NCBI GenBank assembly: GCA_965215705.1
Contig: CBDCEE010000003.1
Location: forward strand, 558,001 to 622,000
Direction: 5' to 3'
DNA from: JAAXPZ01 sp965215705
Lineage (GTDB): Bacteria > Campylobacterota > Campylobacteria > Campylobacterales > Sulfurovaceae
Length of the DNA stretch: 64,000 nt
In this document: piece by piece, positions 44,497 through 52,594 of the stretch
How the letters are laid out: each line of letters begins with the position of its first letter
Numbering within the stretch: the stretch's first letter is position 1
The notes under the pieces: model-generated
The model's input: only the letters and a program-made list of their open reading frames with translations
What the model was told of the DNA's origin: nothing
Database searches by the model: none
Translations under genes and position numbers: made by a program

Positions 44497-45243
44497 CTAC
44501 ACGATCGTGATTGCAGACACAAACCGCCCGCTACAGCCCTGCTCTGCCCGATAGGAGAAGAATCGATCCTTCACGCAAGAGGTACAGAGCGGTGTTACTT
44601 CTATGTGCTTGGTAGCTATACCACTCTTCATCGCCTGTAGCTTATTGACTCGCTTGAGATCGAGCTGGTACTTGCCTGCGTCTTTTCCCTCTATCACCGC
44701 ACCTGCATAGCCCGTAAAGTGCTCTGCCACCTCACTGCCTACCTCATAGCAGCACTGTCCGATCGCAGGGCCTATGGCGACGAGGATATCTTGAGGCTCT
44801 GAGCCATACTTCTCCTGCATCTTGGCGATCGTTTTGGGCAGGATCTCTGCCTCTGTACCCTTCCAGCCTGCATGCACTGCACCGATAACACCAGCTACAG
44901 GGTCATAGAGCAGTATCGGCACACAGTCAGCCGTGAGGATGGTCAGTACCATCTGGGGCAGATCAGTGATGAGAGCATCTGCCTCCACTGCATCAGAGAG
45001 ACTCTCCCATCCCTCACCCTCTGGATGCTCCACTATATGTATCCTGTCGCTATGTGTCTGTCTGATACCACAAAAGCGATACCCCTCACCAAACGCTTCT
45101 GACAGTGCCGTACGGTTGCGATGAATCACTGCCTCCGCCTCACCGGTGTGCAGTGCCATGGAGAAACCACAGCCATATCCCAGGTCTTTCTCTGACACGA
45201 GATGCCTGACGGCAGGACAGCTATCCAAGATTTCAAATCTCAT
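44497..45243 (-). CDS. pgeF: Purine nucleoside phosphorylase/polyphenol oxidase YfiH family
   Basis: A 248-aa protein of the YfiH/LACC1 family. Metal ligands are seen in CGIRQTHSDRIH, LTADCVPILLYDP and GAVHAGWKGT, plus GPAIGQCCYEVG. Family members have purine nucleoside phosphorylase, adenosine deaminase or peptidoglycan-editing roles; the true one here is uncertain. It is convergent with nspC and divergent from rodA. Confidence 0.87.
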   Translation of the reverse strand: MRFEILDSCPAVRHLVSEKDLGYGCGFSMALHTGEAEAVIHRNRTALSEAFGEGYRFCGIRQTHSDRIHIVEHPEGEGWESLSDAVEADALITDLPQMVLTILTADCVPILLYDPVAGVIGAVHAGWKGTEAEILPKTIAKMQEKYGSEPQDILVAIGPAIGQCCYEVGSEVAEHFTGYAGAVIEGKDAGKYQLDLKRVNKLQAMKSGIATKHIEVTPLCTSCVKDRFFSYRAEQGCSGRFVSAITIV

Positions 45244-45308
45244 TTATAAAACCCTATACTCTTTTCGATATAATACCAGAGAAAAATAATAGCAAAGGCT
45301 ACAAGCGG

Positions 45309-46517
45309 ATGGATTGGAAAGAGATATCGGAGTATTTTCGCAGACTTCCCAGCAAATTCAACTACCTTCTGATCCTACAGACCTTTCCACTGCTCTTCAT
45401 CTCATCAATGCTGATCAAGGAGATGAACCCCGCTCTTTTCCACAAACAGATGATCTACTATATTGTGGGTGCGATCGCCTTTACTTTCTCTGCATTTATC
45501 CCGTGGAAGCGGATACTTTGGTGGTTTGCTCCGGTCAGCTACCTACTCAACATTGGTCTATTGATCGCGGTAGAGTTCGTAGGACACCGTATCCTCGGTG
45601 CACAGCGATGGATCAAGATCCCCGGCTTAGGGCTGACGATCCAACCCTCAGAGTTTATCAAAGTCAGCGTCGTCCTGATGTTGGGATTTATGATCATGCA
45701 TAGACCCCCACCAGAGAAAGGCTACGGATTCATCGATTTCATCAAGCTCTCCGTGGTCATTATCATCCCCGCACTTCTCATTCGACGAGAACCTGACCTG
45801 GGTACGGCACTGGTCTTGCTCATGACTGGATACGGCATCCTCTTTCTCAACCGCTTCAAACCCATCGTCTGGGTGGTTTTTTTCATACTGGCAGGGGCAG
45901 TAGGCTTCTTCGGGTACAACAACCTGCTCAAAGACTATCAGAAAAAGCGTATCCATGACTTCATCAACAAACCCAGCTACCATGTTCAACAAGCCCTGAT
46001 CGCCATCGGTTCTGGGGGTATCAAAGGCAAAAAAGAGTCCGAAGCGACCCAGACCCAGCTCAAGTTCCTCCCCATCTCTACGAGTGACTTCATCTTCGCC
46101 TATCTAGGGGAGCGACTGGGCTTTACAGGGATGCTGACGGTGATCGGGCTCTATATCCTCCTGATCATCCATCTGCTGCGTATCTCACACATCTACAGCA
46201 AGGATCCACTCATCACCACTGTCGCTGCTGGACTGGCACTGCTGCTCTTTATCTATATGGGGGTCAACATCTATATGATCATCGGTCTGGCACCGGTGGT
46301 AGGTGTGCCCCTGCCGATGTTCAGCCATGGGGGAACGTCCTTTATCATTTTTGCTGTTTTCTTTGGTATTTTGGTCAATTTAATCGCAGTTAAAAGTTAC
46401 AAGGAGTATAATGCCGATTCTAAACTAACGATGATGAAAAAAGAGCCTATTACCCGTTCTATACAAGCGAGTATCCGCCGCAAACGCAAGCGTGGTTCCA
46501 ACAATGTCATCGGATGA
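45309..46517 (+). CDS. rodA: Rod-shape/peptidoglycan polymerase RodA (SEDS family)
   Basis: A 402-aa SEDS glycosyltransferase with about ten membrane helices. It has GAQRWIKIPGLGLTIQPSEFIKVSVVLML, RREPDLGTALVLLMTGYGILF, and IGLAPVVGVPLPMFSHGGTSFIIFAVFFGIL, all SEDS hallmarks including the catalytic Asp. It polymerises glycan strands together with PBP2 (mrdA at 28082), although the genes are not adjacent. The C-terminus is basic. A TATAAT lies about 35 bases upstream. Confidence 0.92.
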   Translation: MDWKEISEYFRRLPSKFNYLLILQTFPLLFISSMLIKEMNPALFHKQMIYYIVGAIAFTFSAFIPWKRILWWFAPVSYLLNIGLLIAVEFVGHRILGAQRWIKIPGLGLTIQPSEFIKVSVVLMLGFMIMHRPPPEKGYGFIDFIKLSVVIIIPALLIRREPDLGTALVLLMTGYGILFLNRFKPIVWVVFFILAGAVGFFGYNNLLKDYQKKRIHDFINKPSYHVQQALIAIGSGGIKGKKESEATQTQLKFLPISTSDFIFAYLGERLGFTGMLTVIGLYILLIIHLLRISHIYSKDPLITTVAAGLALLLFIYMGVNIYMIIGLAPVVGVPLPMFSHGGTSFIIFAVFFGILVNLIAVKSYKEYNADSKLTMMKKEPITRSIQASIRRKRKRGSNNVIG

Positions 46518-46519
46518 GC

Positions 46520-46596
46520 GGGTCTGTAGCTCAGCTGGTTAGAGCACTCGGCTCATAACCGAGTGGTCCGGGGTTCGAGTCCCCGCGGACCCACCA
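46520..46596 (+). tRNA. tRNA-Met (CAU anticodon)
   Basis: A 77-nt cloverleaf including encoded CCA. Acceptor GGGTCTG pairs with CGGACCC (one G-U), D arm GCTCAGCTGGTTAGAGC, anticodon arm CTCGG-CTCATAA-CCGAG with CAT at 46554-46556, T arm CGGGG-TTCGAGT-CCCCG. The CAU anticodon could also be lysidine-modified tRNA-Ile; the D-arm and acceptor look like elongator Met. It lies just after rodA. Confidence 0.93.
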
Positions 46597-46674
46597 CTTC
46601 ACTTTCTTATTTTATCCATTATTTTTCATCATTCTTTTTTTGTTCCGTCTTTAGTGTTGTAGATGTTTGTTTGC

Positions 46675-47586
46675 CTACTGGTAGTTGATCAGTTTGGGTG
46701 GGTACTTGATCTTGGCTCCCTGTGCGTGCTCTAGTCCCATCACTTGTCTAGGGGTCATCATGGGATGGTCTTCGTGAAAGAAGAGTTTGAAGCCTCCCGC
46801 GACTTTATCTGCATATTTTTTGCTATAGATCGCATTGTAGATGCCTACTTTGAGTTTGGGTGCTCCATGTCCATCGAGGTTGAAGATGAGATCGATGTTG
46901 CTATAGTGTCTGAGCTTCTCTTTATGCTCTATCATGGTGTGTCTGAACATATGCAAGAGCAGTATCTTCTTCTCTCTGATGCCGTGCTTTTTCATATAGC
47001 TGTTCATGATCGCCTGTACCTGATTGATCCATGCTGCTTTGACATGTCCGATCTTCTTGCCGGGGCGTACGCTCAGGTCACTGACCTCAAACTCAGGATC
47101 GACTGCGAGGTGGACATTGTGGTGCTTGATATAGGGGAGGATATGACGAATCGCATCCTGTGGCATATGCTCACCCAGCTGTGTCTCGAGAAAGACCACG
47201 AAGCCTTCTTTCTCCGCTGCATGGATATAGGGGGTGAGTTTCTTGGGATTGAGGTGGATGATGTAGTCTTTGTGCCGTCCGGGATCAGCTGATGCCAGTC
47301 CATAGATGATATCAAAGCCCGGTCGCACATGCTTTCCCGTGATCTTGGCATAGGCTTTGGCTCGTTTTTTGATCATCGGTTTGAGCTGCTGGATACTATG
47401 CTCTCCCAACACTCCCAGAGACTTCACTCCGGGACGACCATAATAAGCGACGATCAGCTCATGCTTCTGAGGCATCTGATCGACCTGTACAGGCTCATCC
47501 TTGAGCATAGGATGCGATCCCGCCACACTCAGTGTCACTGACACCAGCCACACCCCTATCTGTACTCTCATTCGTCTCAGTATCAT
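46675..47586 (-). CDS. Exported protein of unknown function, TIM-barrel-like
   Basis: A 303-aa precursor with a signal peptide (IGVWLVSVTLSVAGSHP). ATGs at 47586 and 47571 are both possible starts. The mature part reads VAYYGRPGVKSLGVLGEHSIQQL, then GFDIIYGLASADPG, GFVVFLETQLGEHMPQDAIRHILPYIKHHNVHLAVDPEFEV, and KKILLLHMF. The strand-helix periodicity and VDPEFEV suggest a glycoside-hydrolase-like barrel, with Glu/Asp as candidate catalytic residues. Similar proteins occur in other phyla without known function. Confidence 0.6.
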   Translation of the reverse strand: MILRRMRVQIGVWLVSVTLSVAGSHPMLKDEPVQVDQMPQKHELIVAYYGRPGVKSLGVLGEHSIQQLKPMIKKRAKAYAKITGKHVRPGFDIIYGLASADPGRHKDYIIHLNPKKLTPYIHAAEKEGFVVFLETQLGEHMPQDAIRHILPYIKHHNVHLAVDPEFEVSDLSVRPGKKIGHVKAAWINQVQAIMNSYMKKHGIREKKILLLHMFRHTMIEHKEKLRHYSNIDLIFNLDGHGAPKLKVGIYNAIYSKKYADKVAGGFKLFFHEDHPMMTPRQVMGLEHAQGAKIKYPPKLINYQ

Positions 47587-47689
47587 ACACCCTCCCTCTT
47601 CTCTGTCGTTAGTGATGATTATACTGGGTTCTGCTTATAGCCATAAAATACCTCTTTATCCCTAGTGCTAAAGAGGAAAATGATTTATG

Positions 47690-47738
47690 TATGATACGAT
47701 TAGATTGCTATTCTTATCATTTTATGATATGATTAAAT
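47690..47738 (+). promoter_or_regulatory. Two near-identical 16-bp direct repeats upstream of fic
   Basis: TATGATACGATTAGAT at 47690-47705 and TATGATATGATTAAAT at 47723-47738 differ at two positions and are spaced 33 bp apart, about three helical turns. They lie 25-73 bases before the fic ATG. They could be sites for a regulator, perhaps the Fic protein's own C-terminal DNA-binding domain. A 7-bp hairpin (47651-47676) precedes them. Confidence 0.35.
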
Positions 47739-47762
47739 AGTTATTTATATCAAAGGTAGGTA

Positions 47763-48896
47763 ATGAAAGAGACAAAAAAGTGGATTTGGCAGCATCTATC
47801 CTATCCCAAGTTCCCCTATGATCATCCAGTATTGGATGCGGCACTGTCACAAGTATCACGCAATACAGGCGTACTCGAAGGTACTATCAGCACACTCAAC
47901 CAGAGCAGTGCCACCTCCATGCAGGTGGATGCAGTGACCAATGAGATCCTGGCATCCTCGGAGATAGAAGGTGAGATACTCAGCAGGGACAGCGTACGTT
48001 CTTCTGTACGGAAAAAGCTTGATACCCGTTTTGATTATACCCATGACCGTTCGACACACCATACAGACGGATTGGTCGATATACTCATAGACAGTAGCTT
48101 CCATCATGACCCACTTACCAAAGAGAGGCTACATGGATGGCATAGTGCTCTCTTCCCTACTGGCTACAGTGGACTGGTCAAAATAGCAGTAGCCGCCTAT
48201 CGTACAGAAGAGATGTCTATTGTATCAGGGCAAGGCATGAGAGAAAAGACACACTATGAAGCACCGCTTCCCGTACATCTCGATGAGGAGATGGAGCGTT
48301 TTTTTCACTATATCAACAGTGAAAATGACACTCCCTACATCAAAAGTGCCATTGCACATCTGTGGTTTGTCATTATCCACCCCTATGATGACGGTAATGG
48401 CAGGATCGCAAGAGCCGTGACCAACTATATACTCTCCCGAGAGTTGGGACTCAGTCATACATACTTCTCCATCTCCTCTGCAGTGATGGATGACAAAAAA
48501 CACTATTATGAGATCTTGGAAAAAACCAATAATCTGCTGCACAACAGAGCCTATGATTTTACACCATGGATCCTCTGGCACAGCAATATGATAGACAGTG
48601 CCATCAATATCTCACTTGAGAACATCCAAACCGTTGTCAAAAAAGCAAAGTTCTGGGATAGAGCCAGAGCACTTCATCTCAATGAAAAACAGATCAAGGT
48701 ACTCAACAGACTCTTAGATGCAGGAGAAGGGAACTTTGAAGGTGGCTTGACCAATAAAAAATACAGAAGTATCACCGGTACAACACAAGTCACTGCTTCT
48801 CGTCATATGAAAGAGTTGGTAGAGAAGAGTCTGCTACGAGAGACAGAGGGGCATGGTGGTAGAAGTACCAGGTATGATATCGCATGGGAGGTGTAG
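47763..48896 (+). CDS. Fic family AMP-transferase-like protein with N-terminal inhibitory helix and C-terminal winged helix
   Basis: A 377-aa protein. DUF4172-like N-terminus, an inhibitory motif S65-x3-E69-G70 (class II Fic, autoinhibited by its own helix), the Fic signature HPYDDGNGRIAR at 206-217, and a C-terminal helix-turn-helix (ITGTTQVTASRHMKELVEKSLLRE). All catalytic residues are present. Such proteins transfer AMP or similar to target hydroxyls; many are mobile or toxin-like. Starts the accessory region. Confidence 0.85.
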   Translation: MKETKKWIWQHLSYPKFPYDHPVLDAALSQVSRNTGVLEGTISTLNQSSATSMQVDAVTNEILASSEIEGEILSRDSVRSSVRKKLDTRFDYTHDRSTHHTDGLVDILIDSSFHHDPLTKERLHGWHSALFPTGYSGLVKIAVAAYRTEEMSIVSGQGMREKTHYEAPLPVHLDEEMERFFHYINSENDTPYIKSAIAHLWFVIIHPYDDGNGRIARAVTNYILSRELGLSHTYFSISSAVMDDKKHYYEILEKTNNLLHNRAYDFTPWILWHSNMIDSAINISLENIQTVVKKAKFWDRARALHLNEKQIKVLNRLLDAGEGNFEGGLTNKKYRSITGTTQVTASRHMKELVEKSLLRETEGHGGRSTRYDIAWEV

Positions 48897-48975
48897 GATT
48901 TTCTGTTTTTGTTCTTCTCTGAGCAACATTATTGTATGATACAAAAAACCGTCACAAGAAAGGTCTCTATACACG

Positions 48976-49584
48976 ATGCAAGAATACCACTACAGTGCCA
49001 GATTCTACGATACGATACTCTCTCCTTTTATCACACCTATCCGAAGAAGGGTTATTTCATTGGTGCAGAAGTACCGTTATCGTGCTATTTTGGATGTCTG
49101 CTGCGGTACGGGTGATCAGCTCAAACTTCTCAAAAAGCATGGCTTTGATGCAGAGGGAGTCGATATCTCCGATGCAATGCTCTCAGTCGCTCGCAAAGGC
49201 GAACACTCCGCCCACTGCATCCACGAGGATGCCACAGAGATGCACTATGGGGATGCGAAGTTTGATCTGGTCATGACTGCATTTGCCCTGCATGAGAAGG
49301 ATCATACCACAGCACGCAAGATCGTAGAAGAGATGTACCGTGTCACTGCTGAGGGTGGATCTATGCTGATCGTGGACTATGAGATCTCAGAAAAGACCTC
49401 TAGCTTTGCCAAAGCACTCATCACGCTCATCGAGTGGTTCGCAGGTGGAGAACACTACCAAAACTTCAAAGCCTACAAGCAAAAAGGAGGTCTCCCTACC
49501 CTCCTCACTGGCATCCCAGTCACAGAGATAGAACGGCACTACTTTGCACGGCATGGGGTTGTGCTGGTTTTGTATAGGGTTTAG
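48976..49584 (+). CDS. Class I SAM-dependent methyltransferase
   Basis: A 202-aa methyltransferase. N-terminus YHYSARFYDTILSPFITPIRRRV, motif I AILDVCCGTGDQLKLLKKHGFDAEGVDISDAML, and FDLVMTAFALHEKDHTTARKIVEEMYRVTAEGGSMLIVDYEIS. It resembles ubiquinone/menaquinone-type or small-molecule methyltransferases. Substrate unknown. Confidence 0.77.
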   Translation: MQEYHYSARFYDTILSPFITPIRRRVISLVQKYRYRAILDVCCGTGDQLKLLKKHGFDAEGVDISDAMLSVARKGEHSAHCIHEDATEMHYGDAKFDLVMTAFALHEKDHTTARKIVEEMYRVTAEGGSMLIVDYEISEKTSSFAKALITLIEWFAGGEHYQNFKAYKQKGGLPTLLTGIPVTEIERHYFARHGVVLVLYRV

Positions 49585-49631
49585 TTCTCTGAGAGTATAA
49601 GCTCTTTGTCAAAGTCCGTCAGAAACATGTT

Positions 49632-49877
49632 TTACAAAGCTTTAGCCAGTTCTACTATCTCATCGAGGGTGATCTCATTTCGCAGTTGTGCGATGCTGAG
49701 GAGGATGTCTTTTTCATTGAGGTAGAAGTGCTCCAAGGCATGGCTACAGAGGGAGTTTAGTATGGTTTCATATTCGTCAGATGTGAGTTCGGATTTATAA
49801 CGTTTTAATATTTGTAATGACGCTTCTCTAGTACTCACAGTAGGATAGTTTTTTTCTACCAGATGCAAATAACCCAT
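49632..49877 (-). CDS. Small hypothetical protein (81 aa)
   Basis: Not recognised. A mostly helical acidic protein (TSDEYETILNSLCSHALEHFYLNEKDILLSIAQLRNEITLDEIVELAKAL). The ATG has a good AAGGAG-like site upstream (CAAGGAGCTATAAAGT before it). It lies alone between a methyltransferase and higA; no toxin or antitoxin partner can be assigned. Confidence 0.5.
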   Translation of the reverse strand: MGYLHLVEKNYPTVSTREASLQILKRYKSELTSDEYETILNSLCSHALEHFYLNEKDILLSIAQLRNEITLDEIVELAKAL

Positions 49878-49978
49878 ACTTTATAGCTCCTTGTATTTTT
49901 ACTATTATAGCATATTTTTGTTTTATGGTTTTGTTTCGCAAAGGGGAGAGCAAAGATCATTAGGTTAGTGTGCTTGTG

Positions 49979-50278
49979 CTACGCTACTTCGTAATGCCCT
50001 ACTTCTTTGAGTGCTTCTTTTCTTTTGTGGCTTACTTTGTAGAGATCATACTGGTTTTGAAGATTGAGCCAGAGTTGCGGTGTGGTACCAAAATACTTTG
50101 CTAGCTTCAACGCCATCTCTGTGGTGATGCCTCTTTTTTCATTGACCAGTTCATTGATAGCACGAAACGAGGTATGCAGCGCTTTTGCCAGAGCACTTTG
50201 TGTGATCTCTAGTGGAGAGAGAAACTCCTCTTTGAGTATCTCTCCAGGGTGTGTAGGTTGTCTTTTGGGTTCTGTCAT
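49979..50278 (-). CDS. higA: HigA-type antitoxin (orphan, XRE HTH)
   Basis: A 99-aa HigA-family protein: RQPTHPGEILKEEFLSPLEITQSALAKALHTSFRAINELVNEKRGITTEMALKLAKYFGTTPQLWLNLQNQYDL, the typical addiction-module XRE fold. HigB toxins are usually encoded just upstream of higA, but the 230 bp upstream contain no toxin gene. It has its own strong promoter, so it acts as an orphan repressor or a relic antitoxin. Confidence 0.85.
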   Translation of the reverse strand: MTEPKRQPTHPGEILKEEFLSPLEITQSALAKALHTSFRAINELVNEKRGITTEMALKLAKYFGTTPQLWLNLQNQYDLYKVSHKRKEALKEVGHYEVA

Positions 50279-50303
50279 TCTCTTCTCCTAGTGGTAGTCA
50301 AAC

Positions 50304-50332
50304 TATAACATATAGTGTGATAGTTGTCAATA
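50304..50332 (-). promoter_or_regulatory. higA promoter with operator-like inverted repeat
   Basis: On the minus strand TTGACA (50332-50327), a 17-bp spacer, and TATAGT (50309-50304): almost perfect sigma70. The spacer is bounded by AACTAT/ATAGTT inverted half-sites, a plausible autoregulatory HigA operator. Confidence 0.65.
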
Positions 50333-50369
50333 TACTCTATTGGTCCATGATATATGGCAATCATTATGA

Positions 50370-50430
50370 TTTAGGATTTAGTTACTCGTTTGATTTTTAG
50401 TAGTGGGTAGGCGACTGACCCTAAATTTTA
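50370..50430. repeat. 61-bp direct repeat, copy 1 (downstream of the BRO-like gene)
   Basis: Positions 50370-50410 (41 bp) are identical to 51512-51552. A 7-bp divergent core follows (GCGACTG here), then 13 identical bases ACCCTAAATTTTA. Copy 1 lies in non-coding DNA between higA and the BRO-like gene. It is followed by AT-rich sequence with a smaller repeat TCACTATTAAAGG. Confidence 0.85.
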
Positions 50431-50509
50431 ATAAGAACACTCACTATTAAAGGATAAGCTATTAACCCTTAATAAGGGATATCACTATTAAAGGTTAAAT
50501 AACTGATAG

Positions 50510-51364
50510 TTAGCCACATTCTGTATCTTTGCTTTTGTTGCGTGCTAAAACTCTCTTAGCATTAAGATCTGTAACTACTTTTTTACCAGTTTTTTTCTCC
50601 AACTCTTCTCTAGCAACCTTGGCAACATTACCACCCTGCACCGCTACCTCTTTGCTCTCATCAAAGTTCTCAGGGTTGATGGCTTGGGAGATGTCTTTTG
50701 TTGAGGCTTCTGCTAGCATGTTCAAGATAAGCTCTGTGTTGGTCATGTTGTCTCTGAGGTTCTCTTTTTTGAGTCCCTTTAGCACCTTGTACTCTTTGAT
50801 GCTCTTTTGAGACCATGCTTTGGTGATGATGTTAGTCAATGTAGCAAACTCTTGCCCTTCTTTGATGCCTCTACTTTTCCACTCATCGGTAAGCTCTTTT
50901 CGTATCTCGATACTTTTGAGCCGTTGGTTTATCCAGTTTTGGGAGTAGCCAAGCTCCATGTATTGTTCCAGTGCCCTATCTATGCTTAGTTCTGGGTCTT
51001 GCATCTCATCGAGTCTCTCTTGGGCTACCTGAGCCAACCAAAGTTTGAAGGGTTCTGCTTTGGGTGATGGTATGGACTGGATGAGCCTAAATATCTGCTC
51101 CGTATCCGCCACATCTGTGAGCCTCATCTTGCCATCAGTCGCTTTCATTTTCAACTGGTGACAATTTGTCACCGTTTCATTTCCCTCAGCTTTGAGTCTC
51201 TGTTTGAGCTTATTCCAATACTTTCTTGCTGTCAAATAATCCTTGCTCTGTGCCAGTATAAAAATCACATCGATGATAGACACAAACCACTTCTCTTGCT
51301 CTTCATCCCAAACCGTACGAACTTCTTTTTGTTCAAATAATTTTATGCTATTTTCTTCAGGCAT
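50510..51364 (-). CDS. BRO-N/DinD-like antirepressor-type protein
   Basis: A 284-aa protein. The ATG at 51364 with GGGAG upstream is preferred over the longer frame. The N-terminal BRO domain reads IKLFEQKEVRTVWDEEQEKWFVSIIDVIFILAQSKDYLTARKYWNKLKQRL, and the C-terminal part (LTNIITKAWSQKSIKEYKVLKGLKKENLRDNMTNTELILNMLAE) resembles DinD and phage antirepressors. It is bracketed by 61-bp direct repeats and has an operator-like palindrome (51428-51440) upstream. Likely of phage or mobile origin. Confidence 0.8.
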   Translation of the reverse strand: MPEENSIKLFEQKEVRTVWDEEQEKWFVSIIDVIFILAQSKDYLTARKYWNKLKQRLKAEGNETVTNCHQLKMKATDGKMRLTDVADTEQIFRLIQSIPSPKAEPFKLWLAQVAQERLDEMQDPELSIDRALEQYMELGYSQNWINQRLKSIEIRKELTDEWKSRGIKEGQEFATLTNIITKAWSQKSIKEYKVLKGLKKENLRDNMTNTELILNMLAEASTKDISQAINPENFDESKEVAVQGGNVAKVAREELEKKTGKKVVTDLNAKRVLARNKSKDTECG

Positions 51365-51427
51365 GATATTGCTCCCTATTTGACTTGTATGTATTATAGT
51401 AAAAAAATATTGCCAATGGGGAAAATA

Positions 51428-51440
51428 TGCCAAATTGTCA
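51428..51440 (-). promoter_or_regulatory. Operator-like palindrome TGNCAAWTTGNCA upstream of the BRO-like gene
   Basis: TGCCAAATTGTCA, 64 bases before the ATG at 51364. A 13-mer of the same pattern occurs at the same distance before the ORF6N gene (61128). Immediate flanks are also similar (AATATG before, CAT then T-run after). Confidence 0.5.
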
Positions 51441-51511
51441 TGTTTTTAACTGACTATTCAAATTGTGCCCTGACCAAAGGAAGGAAATGCTCTTGGGGCA
51501 CATGTTTTTGC

Positions 51512-51572
51512 TTTAGGATTTAGTTACTCGTTTGATTTTTAGTAGTGGGTAGACACCAGACCCTAAATTTTA
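51512..51572. repeat. 61-bp direct repeat, copy 2 (upstream of the BRO-like gene)
   Basis: Second copy, with core ACACCAG in place of GCGACTG. It is followed by another ACCCTAAATTTT and a partial CTAAATTTT before the toxin gene stop. The two copies are 1142 bp apart, in the same orientation. Confidence 0.85.
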
Positions 51573-51604
51573 GACCCTAAATTTTCTAAATTTTGACCGC
51601 AGAT

Positions 51605-52594
51605 TTACAAAATATATGTACCATCTCTACCAAAATGATGTTCATATGCCAAACTATCATCTATCTTGATCTGTAATCGTATGTTCTTTGATACATATTC
51701 AGATTTTATCTTGAAAGATACAGTTTTACTCTCTATCGAAACCTGCGGTATTTTCGATGTATAGCTTGCCCCTGTATCACTGTTTGTGATATTGAACACA
51801 AAATCAAATTTATCATATGTTTCTTGAGAAAAGAAGATCTGAAATATATTATCCACTAGATCTACATTTTCAATATAGAATCTATTCGCATAAAAGAGTC
51901 CATTAGTATATACGCGTATTTTTTGCTCTAGTTTTTGCTTGCTGTCCATATCTAGATGATGCAATAGCGTCTGTTTCTCAGCTTCTGAGCGTACGATAAC
52001 ATATTCCAAATAATCATAGATATTGAGTTCATCGGGGATCAAGACTTCTGCATGTCTACAGTATTTAATATGTGATGGATTAGGAACACCATAAAGGCTT
52101 TCTCTATGATAGATATATTCAAATTCCAATTTATCCAAGTCCTCCACATTGCTATAAATGTCAACACCTGAGGAGGCGATATTTCCACTGCTAAAGCGAC
52201 TATCATCCCTACCAAGTATCTTGACAAAGTCAAACAATAGAAATACAGGTACAGGACAATGAGCATTATGGATTATTTTATTCTTGGGCTTAAACCCTTC
52301 ATTGTGATACTGTGTCGGGGTCAATGCACCAAAATAGAATCTTACAAATGCTTTAGCACTGGTACCTGTATGATCTATGACATCATCGTCAGCATTGTCA
52401 TTTTGCATGAGCCCTAGTGCCAATGCCTTATGACGACTGTAGAGTTTACCTGAGTTAAGAGCAGAAATAACATTTGAGATATCACTATAATGAAAAAGAA
52501 ACTTATTCCACCAACCCTGATACCCCACAAACTGGTCAGCAAGTTGTTTTTGAAATGTTTCGAGAAAAGCTTGTCTGCTCATTTTAGGCGACAT
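51605..52594 (-). CDS. DarT-like (DUF4433) ADP-ribosyltransferase toxin candidate
   Basis: About 329 aa from ATG 52594 (52600 TTG or 52582 ATG are alternatives; numbering here is from 52600). The N-terminal 200 residues match the DarT fold: FLFHYSDISNVISALNSGKLYSRHKAL (34-60), FVRFYFGALTPTQYHNEGF (85-103), and CRHAEVLIPDELN (181-193) with E185 as the likely catalytic Glu. Canonical DarT ADP-ribosylates thymidine in single-stranded DNA. The C-terminal 100 residues form an extra beta-rich domain. It overlaps the macrodomain gene, and both overlap a restriction-modification gene. The family call is by motif; activity is inferred. Confidence 0.7.
   Translation of the reverse strand: MSPKMSRQAFLETFQKQLADQFVGYQGWWNKFLFHYSDISNVISALNSGKLYSRHKALALGLMQNDNADDDVIDHTGTSAKAFVRFYFGALTPTQYHNEGFKPKNKIIHNAHCPVPVFLLFDFVKILGRDDSRFSSGNIASSGVDIYSNVEDLDKLEFEYIYHRESLYGVPNPSHIKYCRHAEVLIPDELNIYDYLEYVIVRSEAEKQTLLHHLDMDSKQKLEQKIRVYTNGLFYANRFYIENVDLVDNIFQIFFSQETYDKFDFVFNITNSDTGASYTSKIPQVSIESKTVSFKIKSEYVSKNIRLQIKIDDSLAYEHHFGRDGTYIL

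Noticed and set aside
50279..50509. Missing HigB toxin gene upstream of higA
   Set aside because: The stretch was checked on both strands; only promoter, repeats and AT-rich sequence are there, with no frame of toxin length.
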